Assembly (NCBI GenBank): GCA_021810985.1 | Contig: JAJZQA010000010.1 | Span: 1-17,392 of the forward strand | DNA: 17,392 nucleotides | From: Deltaproteobacteria bacterium | GTDB taxonomy: Bacteria > Desulfobacterota > Desulfuromonadia > Geobacterales > Geobacteraceae | Direction of reading: 5' to 3' | In this document: positions 1 to 7,149 of the stretch, one piece after another | How positions within the stretch are numbered: the first letter of the stretch is position 1 | How the letters are laid out: each line of letters opens with the position of its first letter | Made by a program: the position numbers and the translations under genes | Notes under the pieces: model-generated | The model's database searches: none | What the model was told of the DNA's origin: nothing | Seen by the model: the letters and a program-made list of their open reading frames with translations, nothing else

Positions 1-786
1 GTGGAAAACCACACTCGCCACAGCGGCCCCCTGGATTCGGTCAAGGACTATGCTTCCACCAGGATCAGCCGCGAAGGCGCCGAACCGGCAACCGACCCGG
101 TGATGGTCGAGGAGACCATCGAGCTGATCGTCAACGGCAGCAAACTCTCCTCCATCGTCACGACCCCGGACCTGCACAAGGAACTTGCCGTCGGCTACCT
201 GGTTACCGAGGGTGCCATCAAGGGTAGAAGCGACCTGGAAAGTATCGAAGAAAAAAATAACTGGGTGCTCCTGCAGATCCGGTCCTTCGAGCACTTCGAC
301 ATCTGGCATGAACTCAGATCTTCCGGCTGCGTCGGCATCAACTGGGACAGGCATGACGAAGACGTCCGCCTGCCGCTGGTGCAGACCTTCCGCGGCAGCG
401 TCCTGCTGGACAGCATGAAATACCTCTACGACGAAATCCAGGACCGGACCGGGGGAGCCCATACCGCGAGCCTTGTGGCCGCCAACGGCAAGCTGAAGTA
501 CAAGGCCGTGGACATTGGCCGGCACAACGCCATCGACAAGGTCGTCGGCATGGCGGTGCTCAACGGCGACGACCTGTCGAAGATGTTCCTGGTTTCGTCG
601 GGCAGGCAGCCGGCCGGCATGGTGATGAAAGCGGCCCGGGCCGGCATCCCGCTGGTCATCTCCAAGGCGGCCCCGATCAGTTCCGGCATCGACAGCGCGC
701 GCCGCTCGAATGTGACTTTATGTTGTTTTGCGACTTCGGAGAAAATGAAGGTGTTTTCGGTTCCGGAAAGAATTATTTCGGGATGA
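1..786 (+). CDS. fdhD: Formate dehydrogenase accessory sulfurtransferase FdhD
   Basis: FdhD carries sulfur from a cysteine desulfurase to the molybdenum/tungsten bis-MGD cofactor of formate dehydrogenase, in the cytoplasm. Family blocks visible in the 261 residues are TGGAHTASL (about 150-158), DIGRHNAIDKVVG (171-183), the VSSGRQ block near 198-203 and the SKAAP...SSGIDSA block near 221-232. The Cys loop reads SSGCVG with one cysteine at residue 110, whereas E. coli FdhD has a CxxC there, so the transfer chemistry may use a single thiol or another cysteine. The reading frame opens with GTG at the first base of the window, so the true start may lie upstream, but the length fits a complete protein. 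It converges on mobB, another molybdenum-cofactor gene. Confidence 0.93.
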   Translation: MENHTRHSGPLDSVKDYASTRISREGAEPATDPVMVEETIELIVNGSKLSSIVTTPDLHKELAVGYLVTEGAIKGRSDLESIEEKNNWVLLQIRSFEHFDIWHELRSSGCVGINWDRHDEDVRLPLVQTFRGSVLLDSMKYLYDEIQDRTGGAHTASLVAANGKLKYKAVDIGRHNAIDKVVGMAVLNGDDLSKMFLVSSGRQPAGMVMKAARAGIPLVISKAAPISSGIDSARRSNVTLCCFATSEKMKVFSVPERIISG

Positions 787-803
787 TGCTCGGGAAGGGT
801 ATA

Positions 804-848
804 GATACAAAGAGGGAAAAGGACGTCACCCTTTCCCCTCTTTGTATC
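804..848. terminator. Long hairpin between convergent fdhD and mobB
   Basis: Arms 804-822 and 830-848 pair over 19 positions with one mismatch, around a 7-nt loop. It lies in the short gap between two convergent genes, so it can terminate both. No clear T-run follows on either strand, so it is not a textbook intrinsic terminator. Confidence 0.6.
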
Positions 849-895
849 CGGTGCTACTATTTTCACACCAGCTGGTGAATCTGCAAGATCAGCGG

Positions 896-1393
896 TTACT
901 TCGACAGGGTGAATTTCTCAATCAGCAACACCGCGACACCCGCGGCATCTTCCAGGTCGAATACCGGCACACCGATGTTCCAGTCCGCGTCACTCACCAG
1001 TGCCAGCAACTCTTCCGGAGCGCAAAGAAGTTCCCGGGAGTGGGCCGTGCGGTGGATCTCGATTTTCGGCTTAGCGGTGCGCTTGTAGCCTTCGACGAGG
1101 ATAATATCCACGTTGCCGAGTAGTTCCGCCACCTGGTCGAGGGGCAACTCTTCGTCCACTTTCCGGATCAGGGCGACTTTTCCCGGCGAGGACAGAGCCA
1201 CGGCATCCGCACCGGCCTGGGCATGGCGCCAGGTATCCTTGCCCGGTTTGTCAAACTCAAAATCGTGATCATGGTGTTTGATCGTGCCGACGCGCAGCTG
1301 ACGTATTTTCAACTCCCTGATCAGCTTTTCGAGGAAAGTGGTTTTCCCGGTGCCGGAGGTGCCGGCCAGAATTACCATCGGTGCTACGGACAT
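896..1393 (-). CDS. mobB: Molybdopterin-guanine dinucleotide biosynthesis protein MobB
   Basis: MobB is a GTP-binding P-loop protein that assists MobA in attaching GMP to molybdopterin, giving the MGD cofactor used by formate dehydrogenases and related enzymes. With the start chosen here the protein has 165 residues. It shows a Walker A motif GTSGTGKT at 11-18, the GTIKHHDHDFE block at 37-47 and LVEGYK at 99-104, all typical of MobB. The open frame extends upstream to 1519, but ATG 1393 is preferred because a GGGAGGG ribosome-binding site lies about 6 nt before it and the Walker A then falls at the usual N-terminal position. The longer version would add 42 residues unrelated to the family. 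No MobA domain is fused. Confidence 0.9.
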   Translation of the reverse strand: MSVAPMVILAGTSGTGKTTFLEKLIRELKIRQLRVGTIKHHDHDFEFDKPGKDTWRHAQAGADAVALSSPGKVALIRKVDEELPLDQVAELLGNVDIILVEGYKRTAKPKIEIHRTAHSRELLCAPEELLALVSDADWNIGVPVFDLEDAAGVAVLLIEKFTLSK

Positions 1394-1416
1394 GAAGACC
1401 CTCCCGTTTTTTCCGC

Positions 1417-1444
1417 ACGATACCATGAAGTAAAAATCCGGCAA
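1417..1444 (-). promoter_or_regulatory. Candidate sigma-70 promoter for mobB
   Basis: Read on the minus strand: TTGCCG, 16-nt spacer, TATCGT. Each hexamer matches 4 of 6 consensus bases. The predicted start of transcription is roughly 15-20 nt before the chosen mobB ATG, which agrees with that start. Confidence 0.4.
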
Positions 1445-1537
1445 ACCCAAAATGCGTTGCTGTTTTTTCCACCGCCCCAGATGAGGCACTAACGAGGAAC
1501 ACGCAGGTGGAAAGGGCATTCAACCGCTCTTCTCTAC

Positions 1538-1565
1538 TTGACAATTACTCCTGAAACTATACAAT
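1538..1565 (+). promoter_or_regulatory. Strong candidate sigma-70 promoter for selA
   Basis: A perfect TTGACA at 1538-1543 and TACAAT at 1560-1565 are separated by 16 nt. Transcription would start near 1572 and leave a leader of about 90 nt before selA. The leader holds a small hairpin (GGCGG, TTTT loop, CCGCC) near 1602-1616. Confidence 0.65.
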
Positions 1566-1661
1566 GAGGCCGCAAAAACAGCTGGTTATGCTTCATGGTC
1601 GGCGGTTTTCCGCCATGGCTCGCCAGCAGCACATTCGCTGCCGACAGGAAAGGTTACGCCC

Positions 1662-3044
1662 GTGCTCAAAAATATTCCGAAGGTTGATAAAGTACTGGAG
1701 TGGCCCGAGGTCAGGTCTTTCCTCGAAGAGTATCCCCGGCCGGTCGTTATTACTGCGGTCAGGGACACCCTCGATCTGCTGCGCGCCGCGCTCCTGCGCG
1801 GTGAAGCCACAGCGGAGTCACTGGAGGAAAAGGCGGTTGCCGGGCGGATCCGCGGCGCATTGACCCGGACTACGACTCCCGGCCTGCGCCGGGTGATCAA
1901 CGGCACCGGGGTGATCCTCCACACGAATCTGGGGCGCGCACCCATCTCCGCATCTCTCCGGGACAGCATGCTTGATGCCGCCTTCGGTTACAGCACACTG
2001 GAATTCGACCTGGAAACCGGGGCACGCGGCAGCCGCGCCGCGCATGTGGAAAAACTGCTCTGCAGCCTGACCGGCGCCGAAGCGGCGGTGGTGGTGAACA
2101 ACAACGCGGCCGCGGTGCTGCTGGCCCTGTCCGCTCTCGCCCGGGGAAAAGAAGTGGTCGTTTCCCGGGGCGAACTGGTGGAGATCGGCGGCTCATTCCG
2201 CATCCCCGAGGTCATGGAACAGAGCGGCGCGATCCTGCGGGAGGTCGGCGCCACCAACCGGACCCACGTCCGCGATTACCGCTCGGCCGTCCGTGATGAA
2301 ACCGCCCTGCTGCTCAAGGTCCACACCAGCAATTTTGCCGTAGTCGGTTTCACCTCCGAGGTTTCCACCGGGGAACTTGTCACCATCGGCAGAGAAACCT
2401 CCGTTCCGGTAATGGTGGACGCCGGCAGCGGTACGCTGGTAAACCTCTCCGCCTACGGCCTCCCCGGCGAAACGACCGTGCAGGAATACCTGGCAGCCGG
2501 CGCGGATCTGGTGACCTTCAGCGGTGACAAACTCCTCGGCGGCCCCCAGGCCGGCATTCTGGTCGGCAAACGGAGCTGCCTGGAGCCGATGAAAAAACAT
2601 CCTCTGCTGCGGGCGCTGCGCGTCGACAAGGTAACCCTTGCCGCCCTTGAAGGAACCCTGCGCCTCTACCGTGACGAACGACAGGCCCTGGAGCAGATCC
2701 CCTCGCTCCGGATGCTGACGGTGTCCGGCGAGGAACTTGCCTCACGTGCCAAGGCAGCAGCGCGGCGGATGCGCCGGGCACTTCCCGCGACGATTTCCCT
2801 GAAGACCCTGCCGGGATTTTCCCAGGTCGGCGGCGGCACCTTTCCCCTGCTGGAGATCCCGACCAGCCTGATTTCCGTCTCGGTGGCGGGATTGTCCGCC
2901 CAGCAGCTGGAGCAGAAACTGCGGACAAGCCCCCTTCCGGTGATCGGCAGGATTTCCCAGGGAGAATTTCTCCTCGACCCGCGGACCCTGAGCGACCGGG
3001 AGATCCCCGAAATCATCGCAGCCCTCCAGGCGATTGCGGCCTAA
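1662..3044 (+). CDS. selA: L-seryl-tRNA(Sec) selenium transferase SelA
   Basis: SelA is a PLP enzyme that converts Ser-tRNA(Sec) to Sec-tRNA(Sec) with selenophosphate, so selenocysteine can be inserted at UGA codons. The 460 residues match the bacterial family length. Recognisable blocks are INGTGVILHTNLGRAP (79-94), VNNNAAAVLLAL (145-156), the GGSFRIPEVM stretch (176-185), DAGSG (253-257) and FSGDKLLGGPQAG (286-298), in which Lys290 is the PLP lysine. The GTG start has an AGGAAAGG ribosome-binding site about 8 nt upstream. It is divergent from mobB and near fdhD, which fits maturation of a selenium- and molybdenum-containing formate dehydrogenase. The usual partner selB is not adjacent, and no tRNA-Sec is in the window. 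Confidence 0.96.
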   Translation: MLKNIPKVDKVLEWPEVRSFLEEYPRPVVITAVRDTLDLLRAALLRGEATAESLEEKAVAGRIRGALTRTTTPGLRRVINGTGVILHTNLGRAPISASLRDSMLDAAFGYSTLEFDLETGARGSRAAHVEKLLCSLTGAEAAVVVNNNAAAVLLALSALARGKEVVVSRGELVEIGGSFRIPEVMEQSGAILREVGATNRTHVRDYRSAVRDETALLLKVHTSNFAVVGFTSEVSTGELVTIGRETSVPVMVDAGSGTLVNLSAYGLPGETTVQEYLAAGADLVTFSGDKLLGGPQAGILVGKRSCLEPMKKHPLLRALRVDKVTLAALEGTLRLYRDERQALEQIPSLRMLTVSGEELASRAKAAARRMRRALPATISLKTLPGFSQVGGGTFPLLEIPTSLISVSVAGLSAQQLEQKLRTSPLPVIGRISQGEFLLDPRTLSDREIPEIIAALQAIAA

Positions 3045-3154
3045 CCGGGAGTTTTCCCTCACGAGGGAAACGCAAATCCGACAGCACCTTCCGCTCCCGG
3101 CAGCGATGCAGAAATTATTTGACAGCGGGACATCAGATGAATGAAAGTATCACG

Positions 3155-3186
3155 GGAGCCGCTGACAGCGGCTCCGTTTGCTATTT
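3155..3186 (+). terminator. Candidate intrinsic terminator downstream of selA
   Basis: A perfect 9-bp stem (GGAGCCGCT / AGCGGCTCC) with a 3-nt loop at 3155-3175 is followed by the moderately T-rich GTTTGCTATTT. It lies 110 nt after selA and 68 nt before the next gene. A weaker 7-bp hairpin (TTTCCCT / AGGGAAA) sits at 3053-3070, directly after the selA stop. The 9-bp hairpin could instead act in the leader of the next gene. Confidence 0.55.
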
Positions 3187-3242
3187 CACCGAAAAGCCGG
3201 TCACGTTTCACGGTTGACCGTCTGCATTGATAAGGAGATATC

Positions 3243-3815
3243 ATGTCAAACTACACGGAAGATTGGATGAAAAAGGAGTATACCTGCAACGGCTGTTCCT
3301 GGAGCGGAAACGGTGGCGAGACGGCACGCGGCATCATGTATCGTGGCACATTTCTCGAGCTGACCTGCCCGACCTGCTCGGAGTTTCTCGATGTGCTGAT
3401 TCTCCCCGCGGAAAAGGGCTGTGCCCATTCCCGGGAAGGGCTTAGCGAAGAGCAACTGAAAGCCAAGGAAGCAGAGGATGAGCAGGAGCGTCAGTACCGG
3501 GAGAAATGTCTCGCCTCGGCCGGCCAGCTGCCGGAGCTGTCCGAAGGCGAAATCACCCTCAGCTGGGATATGGAACAGGACCAGACCCAGATCCGAAACG
3601 GCGAGACCGTTATCTGGAACGAACCTGTTGTCTACGAAGGATTTGACCGTTTCGAGCAAGTGGCGGTGATCCTCAAGGAAAAATATGGCAGCCGCCTGAA
3701 GGATCTTGTGCCCACCGACCGCAGCAAATTGTTTCTCTATGGAGATTACGAACCGTCCCTTTCCTACCTGAAAAAAGTGCGGAAAGAACTGTTCGGCGTT
3801 GATGCCGAGGCCTGA
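3243..3815 (+). CDS. Hypothetical protein with N-terminal zinc ribbon
   Basis: I do not recognise this 190-residue protein as a named family. Residues 15-45 form a zinc-ribbon-like site (Cys15-X2-Cys18 and Cys42-X2-Cys45). A charged helical linker (about 68-90) follows, then a mixed alpha/beta region containing ISLSW-like strands and ending in a segment rich in Tyr and Lys. There is no signal peptide or membrane segment, so it is probably cytoplasmic. The start is secure: AAGGAG stands about 5 nt before the ATG. It appears to be a single-gene unit, bounded by hairpins at 3155-3175 and 3830-3875. The zinc ribbon suggests nucleic-acid or protein binding, but that is inference only. Confidence 0.8.
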   Translation: MSNYTEDWMKKEYTCNGCSWSGNGGETARGIMYRGTFLELTCPTCSEFLDVLILPAEKGCAHSREGLSEEQLKAKEAEDEQERQYREKCLASAGQLPELSEGEITLSWDMEQDQTQIRNGETVIWNEPVVYEGFDRFEQVAVILKEKYGSRLKDLVPTDRSKLFLYGDYEPSLSYLKKVRKELFGVDAEA

Positions 3816-3829
3816 TCTTCCTCGTGAAA

Positions 3830-3875
3830 TAGCCACGCGGGAGGCAATCTCACCGGAAAGCCTCCCGCGTGGCTA
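3830..3875. terminator. Strong hairpin terminator after the zinc-ribbon gene
   Basis: A perfect 16-bp stem (TAGCCACGCGGGAGGC paired with its complement) with a 14-nt loop begins 14 nt after the stop codon. A short TTTT occurs 5 nt past the stem on the plus strand. The gene on the other side runs toward it, so it may terminate both. Confidence 0.75.
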
Positions 3876-3944
3876 CACAGTTTTCCCGCCTGGGATACGC
3901 GTCAGCAGGCTGTAATATTACACCAGAGTTTTTGATGCATCCTG

Positions 3945-4124
3945 TCACGCGCTACCCTGCAGTCTTTCCAACAACGCCCTGATGAATTTTTTCTTTTCCT
4001 TCAACATGTCACGATATTCTCTGTTGTCGGTCGCCGCGGTCTCGGTGATAAGTTCGGAGAGGGACGATTCAAGGATCGCAATGAGGCTGAGAGTTTCCTC
4101 TTCCGTCAAGTCAAGGCGTGTCAT
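3945..4124 (-). CDS. Small charged helical protein, 59 residues
   Basis: The protein opens MTRLDLTEEETLSLIAILES and is almost entirely predicted helix, with acidic and leucine residues early and a basic KEKKKF stretch near 42-47. It resembles small uncharacterised proteins I know from deltaproteobacteria that begin with a similar LDLT-EE motif and contain an EYR-ML segment, but I cannot name a function. ATG 4124 is chosen because a full AAGGAGG ribosome-binding site lies 8 nt upstream. The open frame continues to 4532, but that extension has no such signal and runs through the promoter region of the divergent gene. An extended -10 promoter lies just upstream. Confidence 0.8.
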   Translation of the reverse strand: MTRLDLTEEETLSLIAILESSLSELITETAATDNREYRDMLKEKKKFIRALLERLQGSA

Positions 4125-4174
4125 GGGTGCTGCCTCCTTTCCCCTGTGGTTGATTTTTTCGTTCCCTTTTCTAT

Positions 4175-4183
4175 AGTATAGCA
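4175..4183 (-). promoter_or_regulatory. Extended -10 promoter for the 59-residue protein
   Basis: On the minus strand TGCTATACT gives a TG-N-TATACT extended -10 element about 50 nt before the ATG. It overlaps an 11-nt palindrome (CTATAGTATAG, 4171-4181). No good -35 is present, as is common for extended -10 promoters. Confidence 0.5.
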
Positions 4184-4254
4184 AATCCCGGTACAACAGC
4201 CACCTCCGTAACACACCGGCCTTGATCCGGCGGCGTACTGCGGGTACAAAGACC

Positions 4255-4283
4255 TTGCCTGAATAACGGTGCCATGATATTTT
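4255..4283 (+). promoter_or_regulatory. Candidate sigma-70 promoter for the PhnP-like gene
   Basis: TTGCCT, a 17-nt spacer and TATTTT, each hexamer matching 4 of 6 consensus bases, place the transcription start about 20 nt before ATG 4309. It would also drive the overlapping downstream gene. Confidence 0.4.
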
Positions 4284-4308
4284 ACTGCCCAACCCAGGGA
4301 GGATCCGC

Positions 4309-5121
4309 ATGAAAATAACGATTCTCGGCAGCGGGACGTCCACCGGCGTTCCGATGGTCGGGTGCCAGTGCCCGGTCTGTACCTCCTCCGATCCGAAGGA
4401 TAGGAGAACCCGCGCATCCATCCTGGTCGAAACCGCGGGAAAATTCATCCTGATCGACACTTCCCCCGATCTACGGCGGCAGGCGCTCGAACATGCCATT
4501 CCCCACATAGATGCCGTACTATTCACCCACACCCACGCAGATCATATCAATGGTATCGACGACTTGCGGGGCTATCACCTGCTCCATAAACGCGTAATCC
4601 CCTGCTACGGTTCCAAAGAAACGATCGAGCTGCTCACCAGGAATTTTTCCTATATTTTTTGCGGGGCAACGCAAGGCGGCTACACCCCGCTGCTGGCCCC
4701 CCATCAGGTCACGGGCCCGTTTCAGCTGTTCGGCCAGACGATACTGCCCATTCCGCTGGTGCATGGGTACTCCTATTCCACCGGCTACCGGATCGGGGCC
4801 GCCGCCTATCTGACGGATTGCAGCCGGATACCCGAGTCCTCCCTGCAGCTTCTGTCCGGCCTGGACCTGTTGATTCTTGACGCGCTGCGCTACACGCCCC
4901 ACATCAGCCACTTCAATATCGAGGAGTCGCTGAAAGTGGTGGAGATCTTGAAACCGCGCCGCACCATCCTGACCCATCTGACCCACGAAGTCTCCCATCG
5001 GGACACTGAAAAACTTCCACAGGGGGTCGAGCTTGCCTATGATGGCATGATCATTGAACCGAACATTGCAGCCATTGTAAACGAAATGACACGGAAAGCA
5101 TTAACCAACGGAAGGGTATGA
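4309..5121 (+). CDS. PhnP-like metallo-beta-lactamase-fold hydrolase
   Basis: This 270-residue cytoplasmic enzyme belongs to the MBL-fold branch that includes PhnP, a phosphoribosyl cyclic phosphodiesterase. It has the N-terminal LGSGTSTGVPMVGCQCPVC block (6-24), whose cysteines resemble the structural zinc site of PhnP. It also has the metal-binding HTHADH motif (74-79), His152 in PLVHG, Asp170 in LTDCS and His226 near the C-terminus, so the active site looks complete. There are no other phosphonate (phn) genes nearby, so the PhnP reaction itself is doubtful; a cyclic nucleotide or other phosphodiester is a reasonable alternative substrate. A GGAGG ribosome-binding site precedes the ATG. Its stop overlaps the next start (ATGA), so the two genes are translationally coupled. 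Confidence 0.88.
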   Translation: MKITILGSGTSTGVPMVGCQCPVCTSSDPKDRRTRASILVETAGKFILIDTSPDLRRQALEHAIPHIDAVLFTHTHADHINGIDDLRGYHLLHKRVIPCYGSKETIELLTRNFSYIFCGATQGGYTPLLAPHQVTGPFQLFGQTILPIPLVHGYSYSTGYRIGAAAYLTDCSRIPESSLQLLSGLDLLILDALRYTPHISHFNIEESLKVVEILKPRRTILTHLTHEVSHRDTEKLPQGVELAYDGMIIEPNIAAIVNEMTRKALTNGRV

Positions 5122-6965
5122 TGCGAAAAGACATTCGCCTGCACGGAAGCACCGAAGATGGCATCGAGTATTACGTTTTCCTGGCCGGGTCCGAGGTCTG
5201 CGAGCGATTTTCGTACAGCTTCGGTGACGGCGACCGGGACGAAGCCCGCTTCTTTTCTCCAGGCAACGAATTCGTCATCGGAAAAAAGTACATCAGCCAC
5301 CGCGGCAACGGGGGCTCCTTCTGCGAATACATGTTCGGCATCGACCAGCCGCTGGCCGATCTGGCCAAAGGGGACGTGCTGAACCGGCTCACCATGTATG
5401 GCGCCCATTACGGAGCAGAGAGCGGCAGGCTCCAGTTTACCGACCGCACGGAAAGCTCCCTGAGCTACGACAAGATCTTCTTTGACGGCAATGCGGTTTG
5501 CAATTATTTCTTCTTCACCAATTCCGCCCTTTTCAGCGGCTCCCTGAAGAAACAGCAAAAAGAGCTGGTGCGGGTCCTGGGCAAGACGATCAAACGTTCC
5601 GAAGCGGTGGGCAGGGCGGACGACAATCTGATCATCGAAGAAATTCTTGACCTCATCCAGGACCCGAAGGCGCAACTGTTCCTCTTCAAGCTCATCAACA
5701 GCAGCCACCGCAAGTACCGGGATCTTTTCAGGAGCCTCTATTACACCAACAAAAAAATCTCCAACGACGATTACGCAAAACTTACCGATCTTGCCGAAAC
5801 ACTCGGTATCGACAGCTACCAGCAGGAGCGCATTCGCGTGGATGTCATGTACAAACACCGGGACAACAAACCGGTCGTCGACGGCTACAAAAGCATCCTC
5901 ATCTCCTGCCATGCCAAAGGCACGATCAACAAGATGGAAAACGCCCGCCTTACCCGTCTGAAAACCCTGGCGGTACGCAACAAGATTCCCGATGCCCTGT
6001 TCTACCCGCTGGACGAAATGCTGAAAAAGGACAAGTGGGCCGTGGCAGAGGAAGAGCAGGACTACCTTGCCGAGGTCAGACAGATTCTCGAGGGCATGTT
6101 CCTGCGGGAACGGAATATCGACCACCGGGTCAACAACGAGGACATGCTGAGACTGCTCGAAGCGAAACAGCGCGCCAATGAGAACCGCGACCACGCCTTC
6201 GAGGAGATCCTGCTCGACTCCGGCCGAAGTTGCGACGAGAGGATCCGGGATGGCGCCGACATGGCGCTCCTGGAGGAGTTCTCGTCGATCATCACCTATT
6301 TCGACCGCTATGATTCCACCTCCTCCACCATCAACAAGATCGCCTTCATGGAAAATGTCCGGATCACCGAAGAGATGCTCAGGAGCTTTCTCGGCAGCAA
6401 GCGGGAGTTCGACGCCCTGAAAGAGGGGCTCTTCGAAGAACTGTTCATCAGCGGGCTTTTCTGCAACCGCTATCTCGGGAAATATGGCAAAAACAAAATC
6501 AAGGCTCTCAGCAAGGGGCTCAAGCAGATCGAGGAAAACCGTCTGACCATTTCGGCCCTCCTCGAGCAGCTCCTGGCCATCGACCGGGAAGAAGCGCTCT
6601 TCCTCCTGTTGCGGGATCATGTCCGGGAACGGATCAAAAACTTTTATTCCCGCTACACAACCCGGGCCCACCAGGAAGAATTGAAGCTGGAGGTGAGCGA
6701 AGAACTCAAGGCGCGAAAACTCCTGAGCGAGGAAATCCCTGACGCCCTGTTCCGCGAAACCATCCTTACCATCAAGAAAGAAGCGATGTACCTTCACACC
6801 ATCTTGCCGACCATTATCAACGATAAAAACATCTCGCTGCGGGAAGATTTTCTCGAAAATTCCGGCCTTGACCGCTTTTTTGTCGAAGAACTGGAAAGGG
6901 AGTACTGCGAGTTGAACTGCATCGACCCGGAAGAACTTTCCAGGATTCTCCGGGGCCAGCCCTGA
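5118..6965 (+). CDS. TIGR04442-like uncharacterised protein
   Basis: This large (615 residues), soluble, mostly helical protein has no signal peptide. Its N-terminus (MRKDIRLHG, then FFSPGNEF at 45-52 and GNGGSFCEYMFG at 63-74) matches what I remember of the deltaproteobacterial TIGR04442 family, whose function is unknown. The first 130 or so residues look like a compact alpha/beta domain. The rest is charged helix, including a region near 270-300 and a long C-terminal helical domain with no motif I recognise as catalytic. Two consecutive ATG codons (5118, 5121) are possible starts; 5121 has the better spacing from GGAAGGG. The first overlaps the PhnP-like stop, so the pair is one operon. The sigma-54 activator follows 184 nt later with its own promoter-like region. 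Confidence 0.85.
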   Translation: MMRKDIRLHGSTEDGIEYYVFLAGSEVCERFSYSFGDGDRDEARFFSPGNEFVIGKKYISHRGNGGSFCEYMFGIDQPLADLAKGDVLNRLTMYGAHYGAESGRLQFTDRTESSLSYDKIFFDGNAVCNYFFFTNSALFSGSLKKQQKELVRVLGKTIKRSEAVGRADDNLIIEEILDLIQDPKAQLFLFKLINSSHRKYRDLFRSLYYTNKKISNDDYAKLTDLAETLGIDSYQQERIRVDVMYKHRDNKPVVDGYKSILISCHAKGTINKMENARLTRLKTLAVRNKIPDALFYPLDEMLKKDKWAVAEEEQDYLAEVRQILEGMFLRERNIDHRVNNEDMLRLLEAKQRANENRDHAFEEILLDSGRSCDERIRDGADMALLEEFSSIITYFDRYDSTSSTINKIAFMENVRITEEMLRSFLGSKREFDALKEGLFEELFISGLFCNRYLGKYGKNKIKALSKGLKQIEENRLTISALLEQLLAIDREEALFLLLRDHVRERIKNFYSRYTTRAHQEELKLEVSEELKARKLLSEEIPDALFRETILTIKKEAMYLHTILPTIINDKNISLREDFLENSGLDRFFVEELEREYCELNCIDPEELSRILRGQP

Positions 6966-6998
6966 TTCCTGTTCCCTGCCCCCCGTTCCCTGACACTC

Positions 6999-7028
6999 TT
7001 GACTTTACCGCTGTTTTACCCCTAAGAT
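6999..7028 (+). promoter_or_regulatory. Candidate sigma-70 promoter for the sigma-54 activator gene
   Basis: TTGACT (6999-7004), an 18-nt spacer and TAAGAT (7023-7028) place the transcription start near 7036 with a leader of about 115 nt. The inverted repeat at 7037-7053 then begins at the predicted start site. Confidence 0.4.
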
Positions 7029-7036
7029 AATCAGCA

Positions 7037-7053
7037 GAGTACAAAATGTACTC
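7037..7053. promoter_or_regulatory. Inverted repeat, possible operator at the activator promoter
   Basis: GAGTAC, a 5-nt AAAAT spacer, then GTACTC is a perfect 6-bp dyad located where transcription is predicted to start. It could be a repressor or autoregulatory site. As an RNA hairpin followed by ATTTT it could alternatively be a weak terminator for the upstream operon. Confidence 0.4.
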
Positions 7054-7149
7054 ATTTTGCGACTACTCGCCGATGGCAGCTCGCGGCAACCGGCACCCTG
7101 CCGTGCCACGCCGGGCTCGGGCTGCTCACTTTGGCAAAGGACATCTCCG

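Noticed and set aside
1564..1863. 99-codon frame starting inside the selA promoter
   Set aside because: Its ATG overlaps the -10 hexamer and the frame runs into selA in another phase. No ribosome-binding site and no recognisable protein.
5037..6797. 586-codon open frame on the minus strand
   Set aside because: Antisense shadow of the TIGR04442-like gene, which has an ATGA junction with its neighbour and recognisable sequence. The antisense product looks like repetitive Val/Glu/Phe text without domains.
7080..7130. Possible sigma-54 (-24/-12) promoter before the activator
   Set aside because: The nearest GG and GC pairs (GGCAC...TGCC) are 11 nt apart instead of the required 10, so it does not fit.
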